Origin: Limimaricola soesokkakensis
GTDB taxonomy: Bacteria > Pseudomonadota > Alphaproteobacteria > Rhodobacterales > Rhodobacteraceae
Assembly (NCBI RefSeq): GCF_900172345.1
Contig: NZ_FWFY01000004.1
Coordinates: forward strand, 310,001 to 374,000
Direction of reading: 5' to 3'
Length of the DNA stretch: 64,000 nt
Part shown: positions 43,677-52,532 of the stretch, piece after piece
How positions within the stretch are numbered: the stretch's first letter is position 1
Layout: every line of letters starts with the position of its first letter
Made by a program: the position numbers and the translations under genes
The notes under the pieces: model-generated
What the model saw: only the letters and a program-made list of their open reading frames with translations
What the model was told of the DNA's origin: nothing
The model's database searches: none

Positions 43677-44639
43677 TCAGGCGGCCAGCCCCTTTGAGCC
43701 GAGGTCGAGATATTTCTTGCGCCGGTCGGCGCGGATCGCCTTGCCGTCCATGCCCTTCAGCTCGTCGAGCATCTTGCCGATCTCACGGCCCACAGCATCG
43801 ATCGCCGCGCTCGCGTCGCGATGCGCGCCGCCCAGCGGCTCGGCGACGATGCGGTCGCAGACGCCCAGCTCCTTAAGCTCCTGCGCCGTCAGGCGCAGCG
43901 CCTCGGCGGCCTCGCGCATTTTCTCGGCATCCTTCCACAGGATAGAGGCGCAGCCTTCTGGCGAGATCACCGAGTAGATCGAATGCTCCAGCATCGCCAC
44001 GCGGTTCGCCGTGGCGAAGGCCACCGCGCCGCCCGAGCCACCCTCGCCGATGATCACGGAGACCAGCGGTACCTCGATCTGCAGGCATTTCTCGGTCGAG
44101 CGCGCGATCGCCTCGGACTGGCCGCGCTCCTCCGCGCCCTTGCCGGGATAGGCGCCGGGCGTGTCGACCAGCGTCACCACCGGCAGGTTGAAGCGATGCG
44201 CGAGATCCATCAGCCGGATCGCCTTGCGATAGCCCTCGGGCCGGGCCATGCCGAAATTTCGCTCGATGCGGGACTTGGTGTCGTTGCCCTTCTCGTGGCC
44301 GATCACCACCACGGCACGGCCGTTGAGCCGCGCCAGCCCGCCCATCACCGAGTGGTCGTCGGCGAAGTTGCGGTCACCGGCGAGCGGCGTGTACTCGGTA
44401 AAGAGCCGATCGATGTAATCCTTGCAATGCGGCCGCTCGGGATGGCGCGCCACCTGGCATTTGCGCCAGGGCGTCAGGTTGCCATAAAGCTGGGCCAACA
44501 TGTCGTGGCTCTTGCGGTCGAGCGCCGCGGCCTCCTTCTCGACATCCATCTCGGGGCTGCGCCGGGCCAGCGCGCGCAGCTCCTCGGCCTGGCCCTCGAT
44601 CTCGGCGAGCGGCTTCTCGAATTCGAGGTAGATGGTCAT
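43677..44639 (-). CDS. accA: acetyl-CoA carboxylase carboxyltransferase subunit alpha
   Basis: 320 residues. [21 protein letters not shown] start, then the carboxyltransferase core [38 protein letters not shown]-type segment, [26 protein letters not shown] (near 147-172), [25 protein letters not shown] (near 182-206) and [13 protein letters not shown]. Together with AccD it transfers CO2 from biotin to acetyl-CoA for malonyl-CoA synthesis. ATG 44639 is used; a long in-frame upstream extension is not coding. Divergent from the DUF6173 gene. Confidence 0.97.
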   Translation of the reverse strand: MTIYLEFEKPLAEIEGQAEELRALARRSPEMDVEKEAAALDRKSHDMLAQLYGNLTPWRKCQVARHPERPHCKDYIDRLFTEYTPLAGDRNFADDHSVMGGLARLNGRAVVVIGHEKGNDTKSRIERNFGMARPEGYRKAIRLMDLAHRFNLPVVTLVDTPGAYPGKGAEERGQSEAIARSTEKCLQIEVPLVSVIIGEGGSGGAVAFATANRVAMLEHSIYSVISPEGCASILWKDAEKMREAAEALRLTAQELKELGVCDRIVAEPLGGAHRDASAAIDAVGREIGKMLDELKGMDGKAIRADRRKKYLDLGSKGLAA

Positions 44640-44766
44640 GCAAAGGCCCCTGCGGTTGCTCGTGAGGCCGTATATGACGCGTCGGGCGAGGCCATGCAAC
44701 TCGCCGCCGCTTGACGCCGCGCCCGGCCGTGCCACCCTTCGGGTGCCGCAGGAGGAAACGACCGTC

Positions 44767-45279
44767 ATGAGCGACGACATCATCGCCACCGCAGCCGAGG
44801 CGCTCGAGGCCGAGGCGCTGCCCCGGCTGCGCGAGGTCCATACGGACGCGACCGAGGATTGCGGCGCCGCCACCGTGTTGCCGCCGGCGCTACGCAAACC
44901 GGCGGAGAGCAAGAGCCCGGCGCGCTGGGCCTATGAGCGGCTGATCCACTACATCAAGCGTTTCGAGGACGGGCTGGAGCCCGGCGAAGAGGTCGCCATG
45001 GCGATGACCGGCGGGCATTCGGGGGTGCTTCGGATCGGTGGGTTGGGCTATTTCGATCCCGACATCGTGACCTTCTACGGCACCGATCCCTCGGGTGCCA
45101 AGACGCAGCTGATCCAGCATGTCACCCAATTGTCGGTGATCCTGCGCGCTCTGCCCCGGCCCCGCCCCGAGACGCCGCCCGAACGGATCGGGTTCCGGCT
45201 CGCGCGCGAGCTCGAGGAGGACGAGGCCGACGAGGAGGGCGCGCCACAGGGACCCGATGCCGCGGCCGAGACATCGTGA
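44767..45279 (+). CDS. DUF6173 family protein
   Basis: 170 residues. The central segment [81 protein letters not shown] is characteristic of a Rhodobacteraceae family (DUF6173). It has no membrane helix, the tail is acidic, and its role is unknown. GCAGGAGGAAA precedes ATG 44767. Next to accA (divergent) and the cytochrome oxidase subunit IV gene. Confidence 0.82.
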   Translation: MSDDIIATAAEALEAEALPRLREVHTDATEDCGAATVLPPALRKPAESKSPARWAYERLIHYIKRFEDGLEPGEEVAMAMTGGHSGVLRIGGLGYFDPDIVTFYGTDPSGAKTQLIQHVTQLSVILRALPRPRPETPPERIGFRLARELEEDEADEEGAPQGPDAAAETS

Positions 45280-45337
45280 CAACCGACGGGATTCGGGCTA
45301 ACCCCCGCCCGGATACGCCAGATGCGAGGAGCCCGAG

Positions 45338-45487
45338 ATGGCCGATGACCAGCAGCACCACCACGTCCAGGGCACCATGGACATCACCGATCAGGAACGC
45401 ACCTTCGCGGGGTTCATGACGCTGGTGACCCGTGGCACCATCGCCATCATCGTCGCCCTGATCCTGCTCGCCCTGGTCAACGCCTGA
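45338..45487 (+). CDS. aa3-type cytochrome c oxidase subunit IV
   Basis: 49 residues: MADDQQHHHVQGTMDITDQERTFAG-type N-terminus and a single C-terminal membrane helix (FMTLVTRGTIAIIVALILLALVNA). The MDIxxQExTFxGF motif identifies the small bacterial COX IV subunit seen in Paracoccus and Rhodobacter aa3 oxidases, where it is a structural accessory. The gene is unlinked to ctaCDE, as usual. GAGGAGCCCGAG precedes the ATG. The lipoprotein gene starts 4 nt after its stop. Confidence 0.88.
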   Translation: MADDQQHHHVQGTMDITDQERTFAGFMTLVTRGTIAIIVALILLALVNA

Positions 45488-45490
45488 TCC

Positions 45491-46102
45491 ATGCAGCGGC
45501 GCGTCTTTCTGATGGCCGCGCCGCTGGCGCTGGCCGGTTGCGGCAATGGTGAAGCGGTCTGGGCCCCCGACGCGGCGGTCGAGCGGGCGCGCTACCGCCA
45601 TGCCGGGCCGCCTGCCCTGACGCTCTACACCGTCAACAATCTCGGCACCGGAAACGGCGCGCATTCGTCGCTGCTGATCAATGCGTCCGAGCGGGTGCTG
45701 TTCGACCCGGCCGGAAGCTTCGGCCATGCATCGATCCCCGAGCGCAACGACGTGCTGTTCGGGATGACACCCTCGGTCGTGACCAGCTACGTCTCCTACC
45801 ACTCGCGCGAATCCTACGTGACGGTGGAGCAGTATATCGAGGTGCCGCCCGAAACCGCCGAACGCGCCTATCGGCTCGCCCTCGTCGCGGGTCCGGTGCC
45901 GCAGGCCTACTGCACCCGCGCCATTTCGAAGATTCTGGGCGAGTTGCCCGGTTTCGAGGGTCTCGGCACCACCTGGTTTCCCGACAAGCTTTCGGCGCGT
46001 TTCGACGCCCTGCCCGGCGTGGTCACCACCGAACACAACGAGAATGACAGCGACAGCCTGCGCGACGCACGGCGCGCCATCGCCAGGCAATTGGAAAGCT
46101 GA
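45491..46102 (+). CDS. lipoprotein with permuted papain-like (NlpC/P60 or YiiX-type) features
   Basis: 203 residues. Lipobox MQRRVFLMAAPLALAGCG (Cys 17). The body has His in NGAHSSLLINASERVLFDPAG (near residue 57) before Cys in PQAYCTRAISKILGELPGF (near 140), the His-first/Cys-later order of circularly permuted papain-fold peptidases or acyltransferases, plus VSYHSRESYVTVEQYIEVP between them. Enzymatic activity is inferred only. It follows the oxidase IV gene closely and may be co-transcribed. Confidence 0.72.
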   Translation: MQRRVFLMAAPLALAGCGNGEAVWAPDAAVERARYRHAGPPALTLYTVNNLGTGNGAHSSLLINASERVLFDPAGSFGHASIPERNDVLFGMTPSVVTSYVSYHSRESYVTVEQYIEVPPETAERAYRLALVAGPVPQAYCTRAISKILGELPGFEGLGTTWFPDKLSARFDALPGVVTTEHNENDSDSLRDARRAIARQLES

Positions 46103-46183
46103 ACGCCCCCACGCGGCGCTGGCTCGAAGGCGCGGCGCCCGTTATCTATCGAGATCACGACGATACAGCGCGGGAGCGGGGCG

Positions 46184-46798
46184 ATGCAGCAGCCGATCGA
46201 GGCGCCGCCGGGGGTGATCCTCGCCGGTGGGTTGTCGCGGCGAATGGGCGGCGGCGACAAGGGACTGGTGCCGCTCGCCGGTCGGCCGCTGCTCGGGCAT
46301 GTCATCGACCGTCTGGCGCCGCAGGTCCCTGCCCTCGCGCTCAACGCCAATGGCGATCCCGCGCGCTTCGCGAGGTTCGGCCTTGACGTGATCCCCGACA
46401 CCCTGCCCGACCATCCCGGGCCACTGGCCGGCATTCTGGCGGCGATCGGCTGGGCCAAGACGCGCGGCGCGCCTTGGGTGCTGACCGTGCCGGGCGATAC
46501 GCCATGGCTGCCCGGCGATCTCGTGCCCCGTCTGATCATGGCCGCCGAGGACGCGGATGGCTTGGCGCTGGCCGAATCCGGCGGGCGGCTGCACCCGGTC
46601 TGCGGCCTCTGGCCGGTGGCGCTGGCGGACCGGCTCGCCGCCGACATCGCGGCGGGGGCGCGGCGCGTCGGCGACTGGGCGCTGTCGCAGGGCGCGGCGC
46701 GCGCGCCGTTCCCCAGCGGCGAACCGGATCCCTTTGCCAACCTCAACACGCCGGAGGATTTCGCGCGGGCGGAAACCCTTTCAGGGGGGGCTGCGTGA
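46184..46798 (+). CDS. mobA: molybdenum cofactor guanylyltransferase
   Basis: 204 residues. Nucleotide-binding loop GVILAGGLSRRMGGGDKGLVPLAGRPLL (near 10-37), LALNANGDPARF, DHPGPLAGILAAIGWAK (near 82-98) and metal-binding VLTVPGDTPWLP (near 104-115) match MobA. It attaches GMP to molybdopterin for the DMSO-reductase family of enzymes. The stop overlaps the GTG of a GNAT gene (GTGA). Upstream TATCTATCGAGATC offers weak promoter content. Confidence 0.93.
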   Translation: MQQPIEAPPGVILAGGLSRRMGGGDKGLVPLAGRPLLGHVIDRLAPQVPALALNANGDPARFARFGLDVIPDTLPDHPGPLAGILAAIGWAKTRGAPWVLTVPGDTPWLPGDLVPRLIMAAEDADGLALAESGGRLHPVCGLWPVALADRLAADIAAGARRVGDWALSQGAARAPFPSGEPDPFANLNTPEDFARAETLSGGAA

Positions 46799-47376
46799 AG
46801 ATCGCCCCGGGCTTCGACCAAGCCGAGCGCAAGCGCATTGCGGAGCTTTACTGGGACGCCTTCGGCGCCAAGCTCGGCCGGGTGCTGGGCCCGCGGCGGC
46901 TGGCACTGCGCTTCGTCGAGCGCGCGCTCGATCCCGATCACGCGCTCTGCGCCCGCGACGGCGACGGCACGCTTCTGGGGGTGGCCGGCTTCAAGACCGC
47001 GCAGGGGGCGCTGGTTTCGGGCGGCCTGCGCGGCATGCGCAGCGCCTATGGCGAGGCCGGCGCGCTCTGGCGGGCCGGGCTGCTGACGCTGCTCGAGACC
47101 GACACCGACAATCGCAGGTTCCTGATCGACGGCATCTTCGTCGCCCCCGAGGCGCGCGGTCGCGGAGTCGGCTCGCGCCTGATCGAGGCGCTGGCGCAGG
47201 AGGCGCGACAGCGCGGCTATGTCGAGATCCGCCTCGAAGTGATCGACGAGAACCCTCGTGCGCGTGCGCTCTACGAGCGGCGCGGCTTCACCGCCGCCGG
47301 GCGGCGCCCGCTGGGACCGCTGCGGCTTCTGTTCGGGTTCCGCGCCGCCACAACGATGATTCGCAGGCTCGGCTGA
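46795..47376 (+). CDS. GNAT family N-acetyltransferase
   Basis: 193 residues. The acetyl-CoA binding motif A is IDGIFVAPEARGRGVGSRLIEAL (RGRGVGS, near 118-128), followed by EIRLEVIDENPRARALYERRGF, motif B (near 142-163). The N-terminal half (LYWDAFGAKLGRVLGPRRLALRFVERAL) is typical of a GNAT subgroup in Proteobacteria; the substrate is unknown. GTG start overlaps the mobA stop. Convergent with the 320-residue membrane protein gene. Confidence 0.9.
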   Translation: MKIAPGFDQAERKRIAELYWDAFGAKLGRVLGPRRLALRFVERALDPDHALCARDGDGTLLGVAGFKTAQGALVSGGLRGMRSAYGEAGALWRAGLLTLLETDTDNRRFLIDGIFVAPEARGRGVGSRLIEALAQEARQRGYVEIRLEVIDENPRARALYERRGFTAAGRRPLGPLRLLFGFRAATTMIRRLG

Positions 47377-47379
47377 GTT

Positions 47380-48342
47380 TCAGGAGAAGTTGCCGGCGGC
47401 CGCCCCGAGCAGGCGGAAGGCGCGACCGGTACGGGTTTCCGCCAGAAGCGCGATCTCGTCGTCGTCGGCGCCGTCGCAATACTCGTCGAGCATCCGGTCG
47501 AACAGCCGCAGGAAATGCTGCACCGTGTCGCGGAAGATCGTGTCCGACGAGAGCCGCGACGCGGCGATCCCGGCGAAACCATCCTCGTCGAGTCCGTAGG
47601 CCAACCGCTCTAGCGGCGTGCCGCGCTCCCCGCGGGCTAAGGCGCGCCAGGCTTCGGCCGGCGCCTGTGGCGGCGCGAGATCGTCCATGTAGATGCCGTC
47701 CTGGCTGAGCAGGGTCAGCACGTCCTGGCTCGCCTGGATCAGCTGGCGGGCACGGGTGTCGCGCAGCGCCGCGCGCAGCGCCGCGAAGCCCTCGAGATCC
47801 TGGTCGTTGTCGGGAAAGTTCAGCGCCCGCGCCATCTCGATACGGCTCAGCGCCGGGGCGCTGGGCGCGGCGGGTGCCTCCTCGGCCGGTTCCGGCTCGG
47901 GCTCGGGCTCGGTCGGGCGGCTCACGCCGAACCCCGCCAGGGCGGTCTCGGTCTGCCGCGCCGCGCGCTCGATCGCCGCGAGCCTGCGATCCATCTCGGG
48001 CGGCAGCCCGCCGCGCGACTGGGTGCGCAGGCTGCGCTGCAATGTCTGGATCTCGGCCCGCAGCCGATGTGCCTCCTCGCGGGCGCTGCGCGAGGCGTGG
48101 CTGGCGAACAACCCCATCCAGAGCAACGCCACTGGCACCACGATGACCAGCACCGGCCCGACCAAGGGCTGGCCGCCGATCGCCATGGCGGTGCCGGCGA
48201 TCACGACCCAGCCCAGGCTGACACCGGCGGCGATGCGCTCGGCGCGGCCCATCAACTCCCACGGTGCGGAAGCGTCGGCCTCCGACCCGGTCGCGGGCTC
48301 GGCTGCGGGCCGGATCTCCGGGCTGTCGGGATCGTCGCTCAT
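47380..48342 (-). CDS. conserved membrane protein of unknown function
   Basis: 320 residues. A disordered acidic N-terminus (to about 30) is followed by two close membrane helices (about 39-55 and 61-79: VSLGWVVIAGTAMAIGG and VLVIVVPVALLWMGLFA), a coiled-coil segment (EEAHRLRAEIQTLQRSLRTQ), a repetitive EPEPEPEPAEEAPAAPSAP linker (near 147-165) and a helical C-terminal domain (LTLLSQDGIYMDDLAPPQAPAEAWRALARGERGTPLERLAYGLDEDGF...). No catalytic motif is recognised. Downstream of greA on the same strand, 28 nt apart, so possibly co-transcribed. Confidence 0.75.
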   Translation of the reverse strand: MSDDPDSPEIRPAAEPATGSEADASAPWELMGRAERIAAGVSLGWVVIAGTAMAIGGQPLVGPVLVIVVPVALLWMGLFASHASRSAREEAHRLRAEIQTLQRSLRTQSRGGLPPEMDRRLAAIERAARQTETALAGFGVSRPTEPEPEPEPAEEAPAAPSAPALSRIEMARALNFPDNDQDLEGFAALRAALRDTRARQLIQASQDVLTLLSQDGIYMDDLAPPQAPAEAWRALARGERGTPLERLAYGLDEDGFAGIAASRLSSDTIFRDTVQHFLRLFDRMLDEYCDGADDDEIALLAETRTGRAFRLLGAAAGNFS

Positions 48343-48370
48343 ACCGCCCCCTGGGGCCGCGTCCGCGGCC

Positions 48371-48841
48371 TCACGAATAGCTGACGCTCAGGATCTCGTA
48401 GGATTTCTCGCCGCCCGGGGTCCGGACCTCGACGCTGTCGCCCTCGTCCTTGCCGATCAGCGCCCGCGCCAGCGGCGATTTGATGTTGAGACGGCCCGCC
48501 TCGATGTCGGCCTCGTATTCGCCGACGATCTGGTAGGTCTTTTCCTCGTCGGTGTCCTCGTCGACCAGCTTCACGGTGGCGCCAAACTTGATCGAGCCCG
48601 ACATCTTCGACGGGTCGATCACGTCGGCAAGACCGATCACGCCTTCGAGCTCCTTGATCCGGCCTTCGATGAAGCTCTGCTTTTCCTTAGCCGAATGGTA
48701 CTCGGCGTTCTCGGAGAGGTCGCCATGCGCGCGTGCCTCCGAGATCGCCGCGATGATCGCCGGGCGCTCGACCGTCTTCAGGTGCTTCAGCTCCGCGTCG
48801 ATCTTGGCGAAACCGGCGCGCGTCAGCGGGATCTTTTCCAT
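48371..48841 (-). CDS. greA: transcription elongation factor GreA
   Basis: 156 residues. N-terminal antiparallel coiled coil with the acidic tip [28 protein letters not shown] (the D/E residues near 41-44 reach the RNA polymerase active site) and a C-terminal FKBP-like domain ([48 protein letters not shown]). It rescues backtracked polymerase by stimulating transcript cleavage. The ATG is preceded by AAGGCTGTAG, a weak SD. Length is normal. Confidence 0.96.
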   Translation of the reverse strand: MEKIPLTRAGFAKIDAELKHLKTVERPAIIAAISEARAHGDLSENAEYHSAKEKQSFIEGRIKELEGVIGLADVIDPSKMSGSIKFGATVKLVDEDTDEEKTYQIVGEYEADIEAGRLNIKSPLARALIGKDEGDSVEVRTPGGEKSYEILSVSYS

Positions 48842-49064
48842 TTTCTACAGCCTTTCCCCCGGTCTCGGGGCCCGTGCAACACCGGACGTTCTAACCCCGC
48901 CCGGCGGGCCGAAGTCAAGCCCGCCCCCCGGCCTTCCCGCTCCCGTACAAAGAGCCCACCGGTCACGTCGGCGCCTGACGCCGTGTCACCCGGCCGCGAT
49001 TGTGCCGCCGCAGCGCATGCGCTAGCCATTGGCCCGCAGCAGGAGAGCCAGCAGGGACCATAAC

Positions 49065-50735
49065 ATGAGCGATACCGCCAGCCAGACCGAGAACCGCCCC
49101 GAGCGCGAGGCGATGGAATACGACGTGGTGATCGTCGGCGCGGGCCCCGCAGGGCTGTCGGCGGCGATCCGCCTGAAGCAGCTCGACCCCGAGATCTCGG
49201 TGGTGGTGCTGGAGAAGGGCTCCGAGGTCGGCGCGCATATCCTGTCAGGCGCCGTGCTCGATCCCTGCGGCCTCGACCGGCTGCTGCCCGACTGGCGCGA
49301 AATGGGCGCGCCGATCACGGTACCGGTGCGCGACGACCGCTTCTACATGCTGGGCGAGAGCGGCTCGATGCGCCTGCCCAACGCGATCATGCCGCCGCTG
49401 ATGAACAACCACGGCAACTACATCGTCTCGATGGGCAATGTTTGCCGCTGGATGGCCGAAAAGGCAGAGGAGCTGGGCGTCGAAGTGTTCCCCGGCATGT
49501 CCTGCTCGGAGATCGTCTGGGGCGAGGATGGCCGCGTCGCCGGCGTGGTTGCGGGCGAGTTTGGCAAAAACCCCGACGGCACCCCAGGGCCGGGCTACGA
49601 GCCGGGCATGGAGCTCTTGGGCAAATACGTCTTCCTCGGTGAGGGCGTGCGCGGATCGCTGTCGAAGCAGGTGATCGAGCGCTTCGCGCTGGGCGAGGGC
49701 CGCGAGCCGCAGAAATACGGCCTCGGCATGAAGGAGATCTGGGAGATCGACCCGGCCAAGCACAGCGAGGGCCGCGTCGTCCATACCATGGGATGGCCGC
49801 TCGAGAAGAACGCCGGCGGCGGCTCGTTTATCTACCACCTCGACAACAACCAGGTCTATGTCGGCTTCGTCGTGCATCTGGGCTACAAGAACCCCTATCT
49901 GCGCCCCTATCAGGAGTTTCAGCGCTTCAAGCACCACCCGATGGTAGCCGAGCTGTTGAAGGGCGGCAAGCGCGTGGCCTATGGCGCGCGCGCAATCACC
50001 GAGGGCGGCTGGCAGTCGCTGCCGAAAACCGCCTTCCCGGGCGGCGCGCTGCTGGGCTGTTCGGCTGGCATGGTCAACGTGCCGCGCATCAAGGGCAATC
50101 ACAACGCTATGCTCTCGGGCATCCACGCCGCCGAAGCCGCCTTCGAGGCGATCGGGGCGGGCCGTGCCGGCGACGTGCTGGAAAGCTACGACACGGCGGT
50201 GCGCGAGGGTGCGATCGGCAAGGACCTCAAGAAGGTGCGTAACGTGAAGCCGATCTGGTCGCGCTGGGGCCTCACCGCCTCCATGGCGCTGGGCGGCTTC
50301 GACATGTGGACCAACACGCTGGGCTTCTCGCTTCTGGGCACCCTCGGCCATGGCAAATCCGATGCCGAGGCGACCGAGCCCGCGAAGGATCACGTGGAGA
50401 TTGTTTACCCGAAGCCCGACGGCGTGCTGAGCTTCGACCGACTCACCAACGTGAGTTTTTCGGGCACAAATCACGAAGAAAGTCAGCCTTGTCACCTAAA
50501 ATTGAAGGATCCAAACGTCCCCATCGCTCACAACCTGCCGGTCTATGCCGAACCGGCGCAGCGCTACTGCCCCGCAGGTGTGTACGAAGTGGTTGAAAAA
50601 GAAGGTGGACCCGAGTTCGTGATCAACTTCCAGAACTGCGTTCACTGCAAGACCTGCGACATCAAAGACCCCACTCAGAACATCGTCTGGACGGTTCCGC
50701 AGGGTGGCGACGGGCCCAATTACCCGAATATGTGA
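49065..50735 (+). CDS. electron transfer flavoprotein-ubiquinone oxidoreductase
   Basis: 556 residues. FAD Rossmann motif VVIVGAGPAGLSAAIRL (near 21-37), ubiquinone-binding hydrophobic region, PQKYGLGMKEIWEI (near 221), and a C-terminal 4Fe-4S domain with CPAGVYEV (near 502) and NCVHCKTCDI (near 525-534), all four Cys present. It passes electrons from ETF (fatty-acid and amino-acid oxidation) to ubiquinone at the inner membrane. Odd: within 50451-50640 GC falls to about 47-48% in two 60-bp blocks (28/60 and 29/60), against about two-thirds in the surroundings, while the protein stays normal. Codons such as AAA, TTG, CTA and ACA appear there. Confidence 0.95.
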   Translation: MSDTASQTENRPEREAMEYDVVIVGAGPAGLSAAIRLKQLDPEISVVVLEKGSEVGAHILSGAVLDPCGLDRLLPDWREMGAPITVPVRDDRFYMLGESGSMRLPNAIMPPLMNNHGNYIVSMGNVCRWMAEKAEELGVEVFPGMSCSEIVWGEDGRVAGVVAGEFGKNPDGTPGPGYEPGMELLGKYVFLGEGVRGSLSKQVIERFALGEGREPQKYGLGMKEIWEIDPAKHSEGRVVHTMGWPLEKNAGGGSFIYHLDNNQVYVGFVVHLGYKNPYLRPYQEFQRFKHHPMVAELLKGGKRVAYGARAITEGGWQSLPKTAFPGGALLGCSAGMVNVPRIKGNHNAMLSGIHAAEAAFEAIGAGRAGDVLESYDTAVREGAIGKDLKKVRNVKPIWSRWGLTASMALGGFDMWTNTLGFSLLGTLGHGKSDAEATEPAKDHVEIVYPKPDGVLSFDRLTNVSFSGTNHEESQPCHLKLKDPNVPIAHNLPVYAEPAQRYCPAGVYEVVEKEGGPEFVINFQNCVHCKTCDIKDPTQNIVWTVPQGGDGPNYPNM

Positions 50736-50837
50736 TCGCGGATATCCGCCGGTCATCCGGAACTCACATTGCGCGATCACGTTACGATCACTAGCGTGCC
50801 CGCCAATGTGAGCACCGGAAACGGCAGGAGCAAATCT

Positions 50838-52532
50838 ATGGTGATCCAAAGACTGCGAGCCTTGGCCATTGTGACCGGGCTCGTCGCAGCCACGCCCGTG
50901 GCCGCGCAAACGAGCCACACCGAGGCGGGTCCCTATCTCGCCGCCCGCGCCGCCGCAGCCGCACAGGATTACTCCGCAGCCGCAGATTGGTTCCAGACCG
51001 CGCTAGGCGCGGATCCCAGAAATCCCATCCTCCTCGAAGGTACCATCGCCGGGCTGCTCGCCGCGGGCGACGTGTCCGAAGCGCTGCCCTTGGCGCAGCG
51101 CATGCGCGAGACCGGGGCCGCGAGCCAGGTCGCCAACATGGTGCTCCAGCTTGACGCCGCCGAACGCGGCGCCTGGGGCGAGATCTTCGAACTGCTCGAA
51201 GCCGATCGGGGCGTCGGCCCCCTCGTGGACGGGCTGACCCGGGTCTGGGCCCGGATCGGCCAGGGCCGCATGGATCAGGCGCTCTCGGCGCTCGACGAAG
51301 TGATCGAGACCCCGGGCCTGCGCGGCTTCGGCCTCTATCACAAGGCGCTGGCGCTGGCCTCGGCCGGTGATTTCGAGGGCGCCGACACCGTGCTCGCCGC
51401 CGCTCCTGAAAACGGCCTGCCGGTGAGCGAGCCGGTGCTTCTGGCGCATGCGCAGGTGCTGTCGCAACTCGACCGCCGCGACGATGCGCTGGCGCTTCTC
51501 GACGAAGCCGGTCGCGGGTCGCCGGTGCTCGATGCGATGCGCGACAAGATCGCATCCGGCGCGCCGGTCGATTGGGATTGCGTGACCGCTCCCGCCGATG
51601 GCCTGTCGGAACTCTACATCTCCGTCGCGGGCGCGCTCAGCAACGAGGTGCCCGACTCCTACGTCCTTCTCTACGCCCGTGCTGCGCTGGAACTCGACCC
51701 GGACCGGGTCGACGGGCTGCTTCTCGCGGCCGGACTGCTCGAGCGGTCGCAGCGTCACGACCTCGCGCAGTCGGTCTATGAGCGCGTGCCCGCCACGCAT
51801 CCCGCCCATGTCACCGCCGAACTCGGCCGAGCCGAGGTGCTGCGCCGCGCCGGCCAGCCGGAACGCGCGCTTGCCGTGCTCGAAGAGCTGGCCCGCACCG
51901 CCCCCGGCCTCGCCGAGGTGCAGGTGGCACTGGGCGATCTGCGTCGCTCCGAGAGCGCGCCTGCAGAGGCCGAGGCCGCCTATGGCCGCGCCATCGACAT
52001 CGCCGGTGCCGATGCGGCCTGGTGGCTCTACTACATGCGCGGCGTCACCCGCCATGCGCAGGATGACTGGGCCGGTGCCGAAGCCGATTTCCGCGCCGCG
52101 CTCGAAGTCGATGCCGACCGCGCCGAAGTGCTGAACTTCCTCGGCTACTCCCTGGTCGAACGCGGCGAGAAGCTGGAAGAGGCGCTCGAGATGATCGAGC
52201 GCGCCGTGCGCGCCCAGCCCGACAACGGCGCGATCGTCGACAGCCTCGGCTGGGCCCAGTTCAAGCTTGGCCACTACCGCGAGGCGGTCGACAATCTCGA
52301 ACGCGCCGCCGAACTCGAACCGGTCGACCCGATCGTCAACGACCATCTCGGCGACGGCTACTGGGCCGTGGGCCGCATGACCGAGGCCCGCTTCCAATGG
52401 CAGCGCGCCCTGTCATTCGGACCGACGCCGGAAAACGCCGAGCGCTTGCGCCGCAAGCTCGCCGAAGGGCTCGACGCCGTGCTCGCCTCCGAAGGCGGCA
52501 CCCCCCTCAGGCAGGTCGCGGAGCACCGTTGA
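50838..52532 (+). CDS. periplasmic tetratricopeptide-repeat protein
   Basis: 564 residues. Signal peptide MVIQRLRALAIVTGLVAATPVAAQ, then a helical array with many TPR units (for example AAQDYSAAADWFQTALGADPRNP, DRRDDALALLDEAG, DDWAGAEADFRAALEVDADRAEVLNFLGYSLVERG, GHYREAVDNLERAAELEPVDPIVNDHLGDGYW). It likely scaffolds an envelope complex. CAGGAGC precedes ATG 50838; upstream in-frame codons before it are not signal-like. The stop overlaps the ispE start (TGATG). Confidence 0.85.
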   Translation: MVIQRLRALAIVTGLVAATPVAAQTSHTEAGPYLAARAAAAAQDYSAAADWFQTALGADPRNPILLEGTIAGLLAAGDVSEALPLAQRMRETGAASQVANMVLQLDAAERGAWGEIFELLEADRGVGPLVDGLTRVWARIGQGRMDQALSALDEVIETPGLRGFGLYHKALALASAGDFEGADTVLAAAPENGLPVSEPVLLAHAQVLSQLDRRDDALALLDEAGRGSPVLDAMRDKIASGAPVDWDCVTAPADGLSELYISVAGALSNEVPDSYVLLYARAALELDPDRVDGLLLAAGLLERSQRHDLAQSVYERVPATHPAHVTAELGRAEVLRRAGQPERALAVLEELARTAPGLAEVQVALGDLRRSESAPAEAEAAYGRAIDIAGADAAWWLYYMRGVTRHAQDDWAGAEADFRAALEVDADRAEVLNFLGYSLVERGEKLEEALEMIERAVRAQPDNGAIVDSLGWAQFKLGHYREAVDNLERAAELEPVDPIVNDHLGDGYWAVGRMTEARFQWQRALSFGPTPENAERLRRKLAEGLDAVLASEGGTPLRQVAEHR

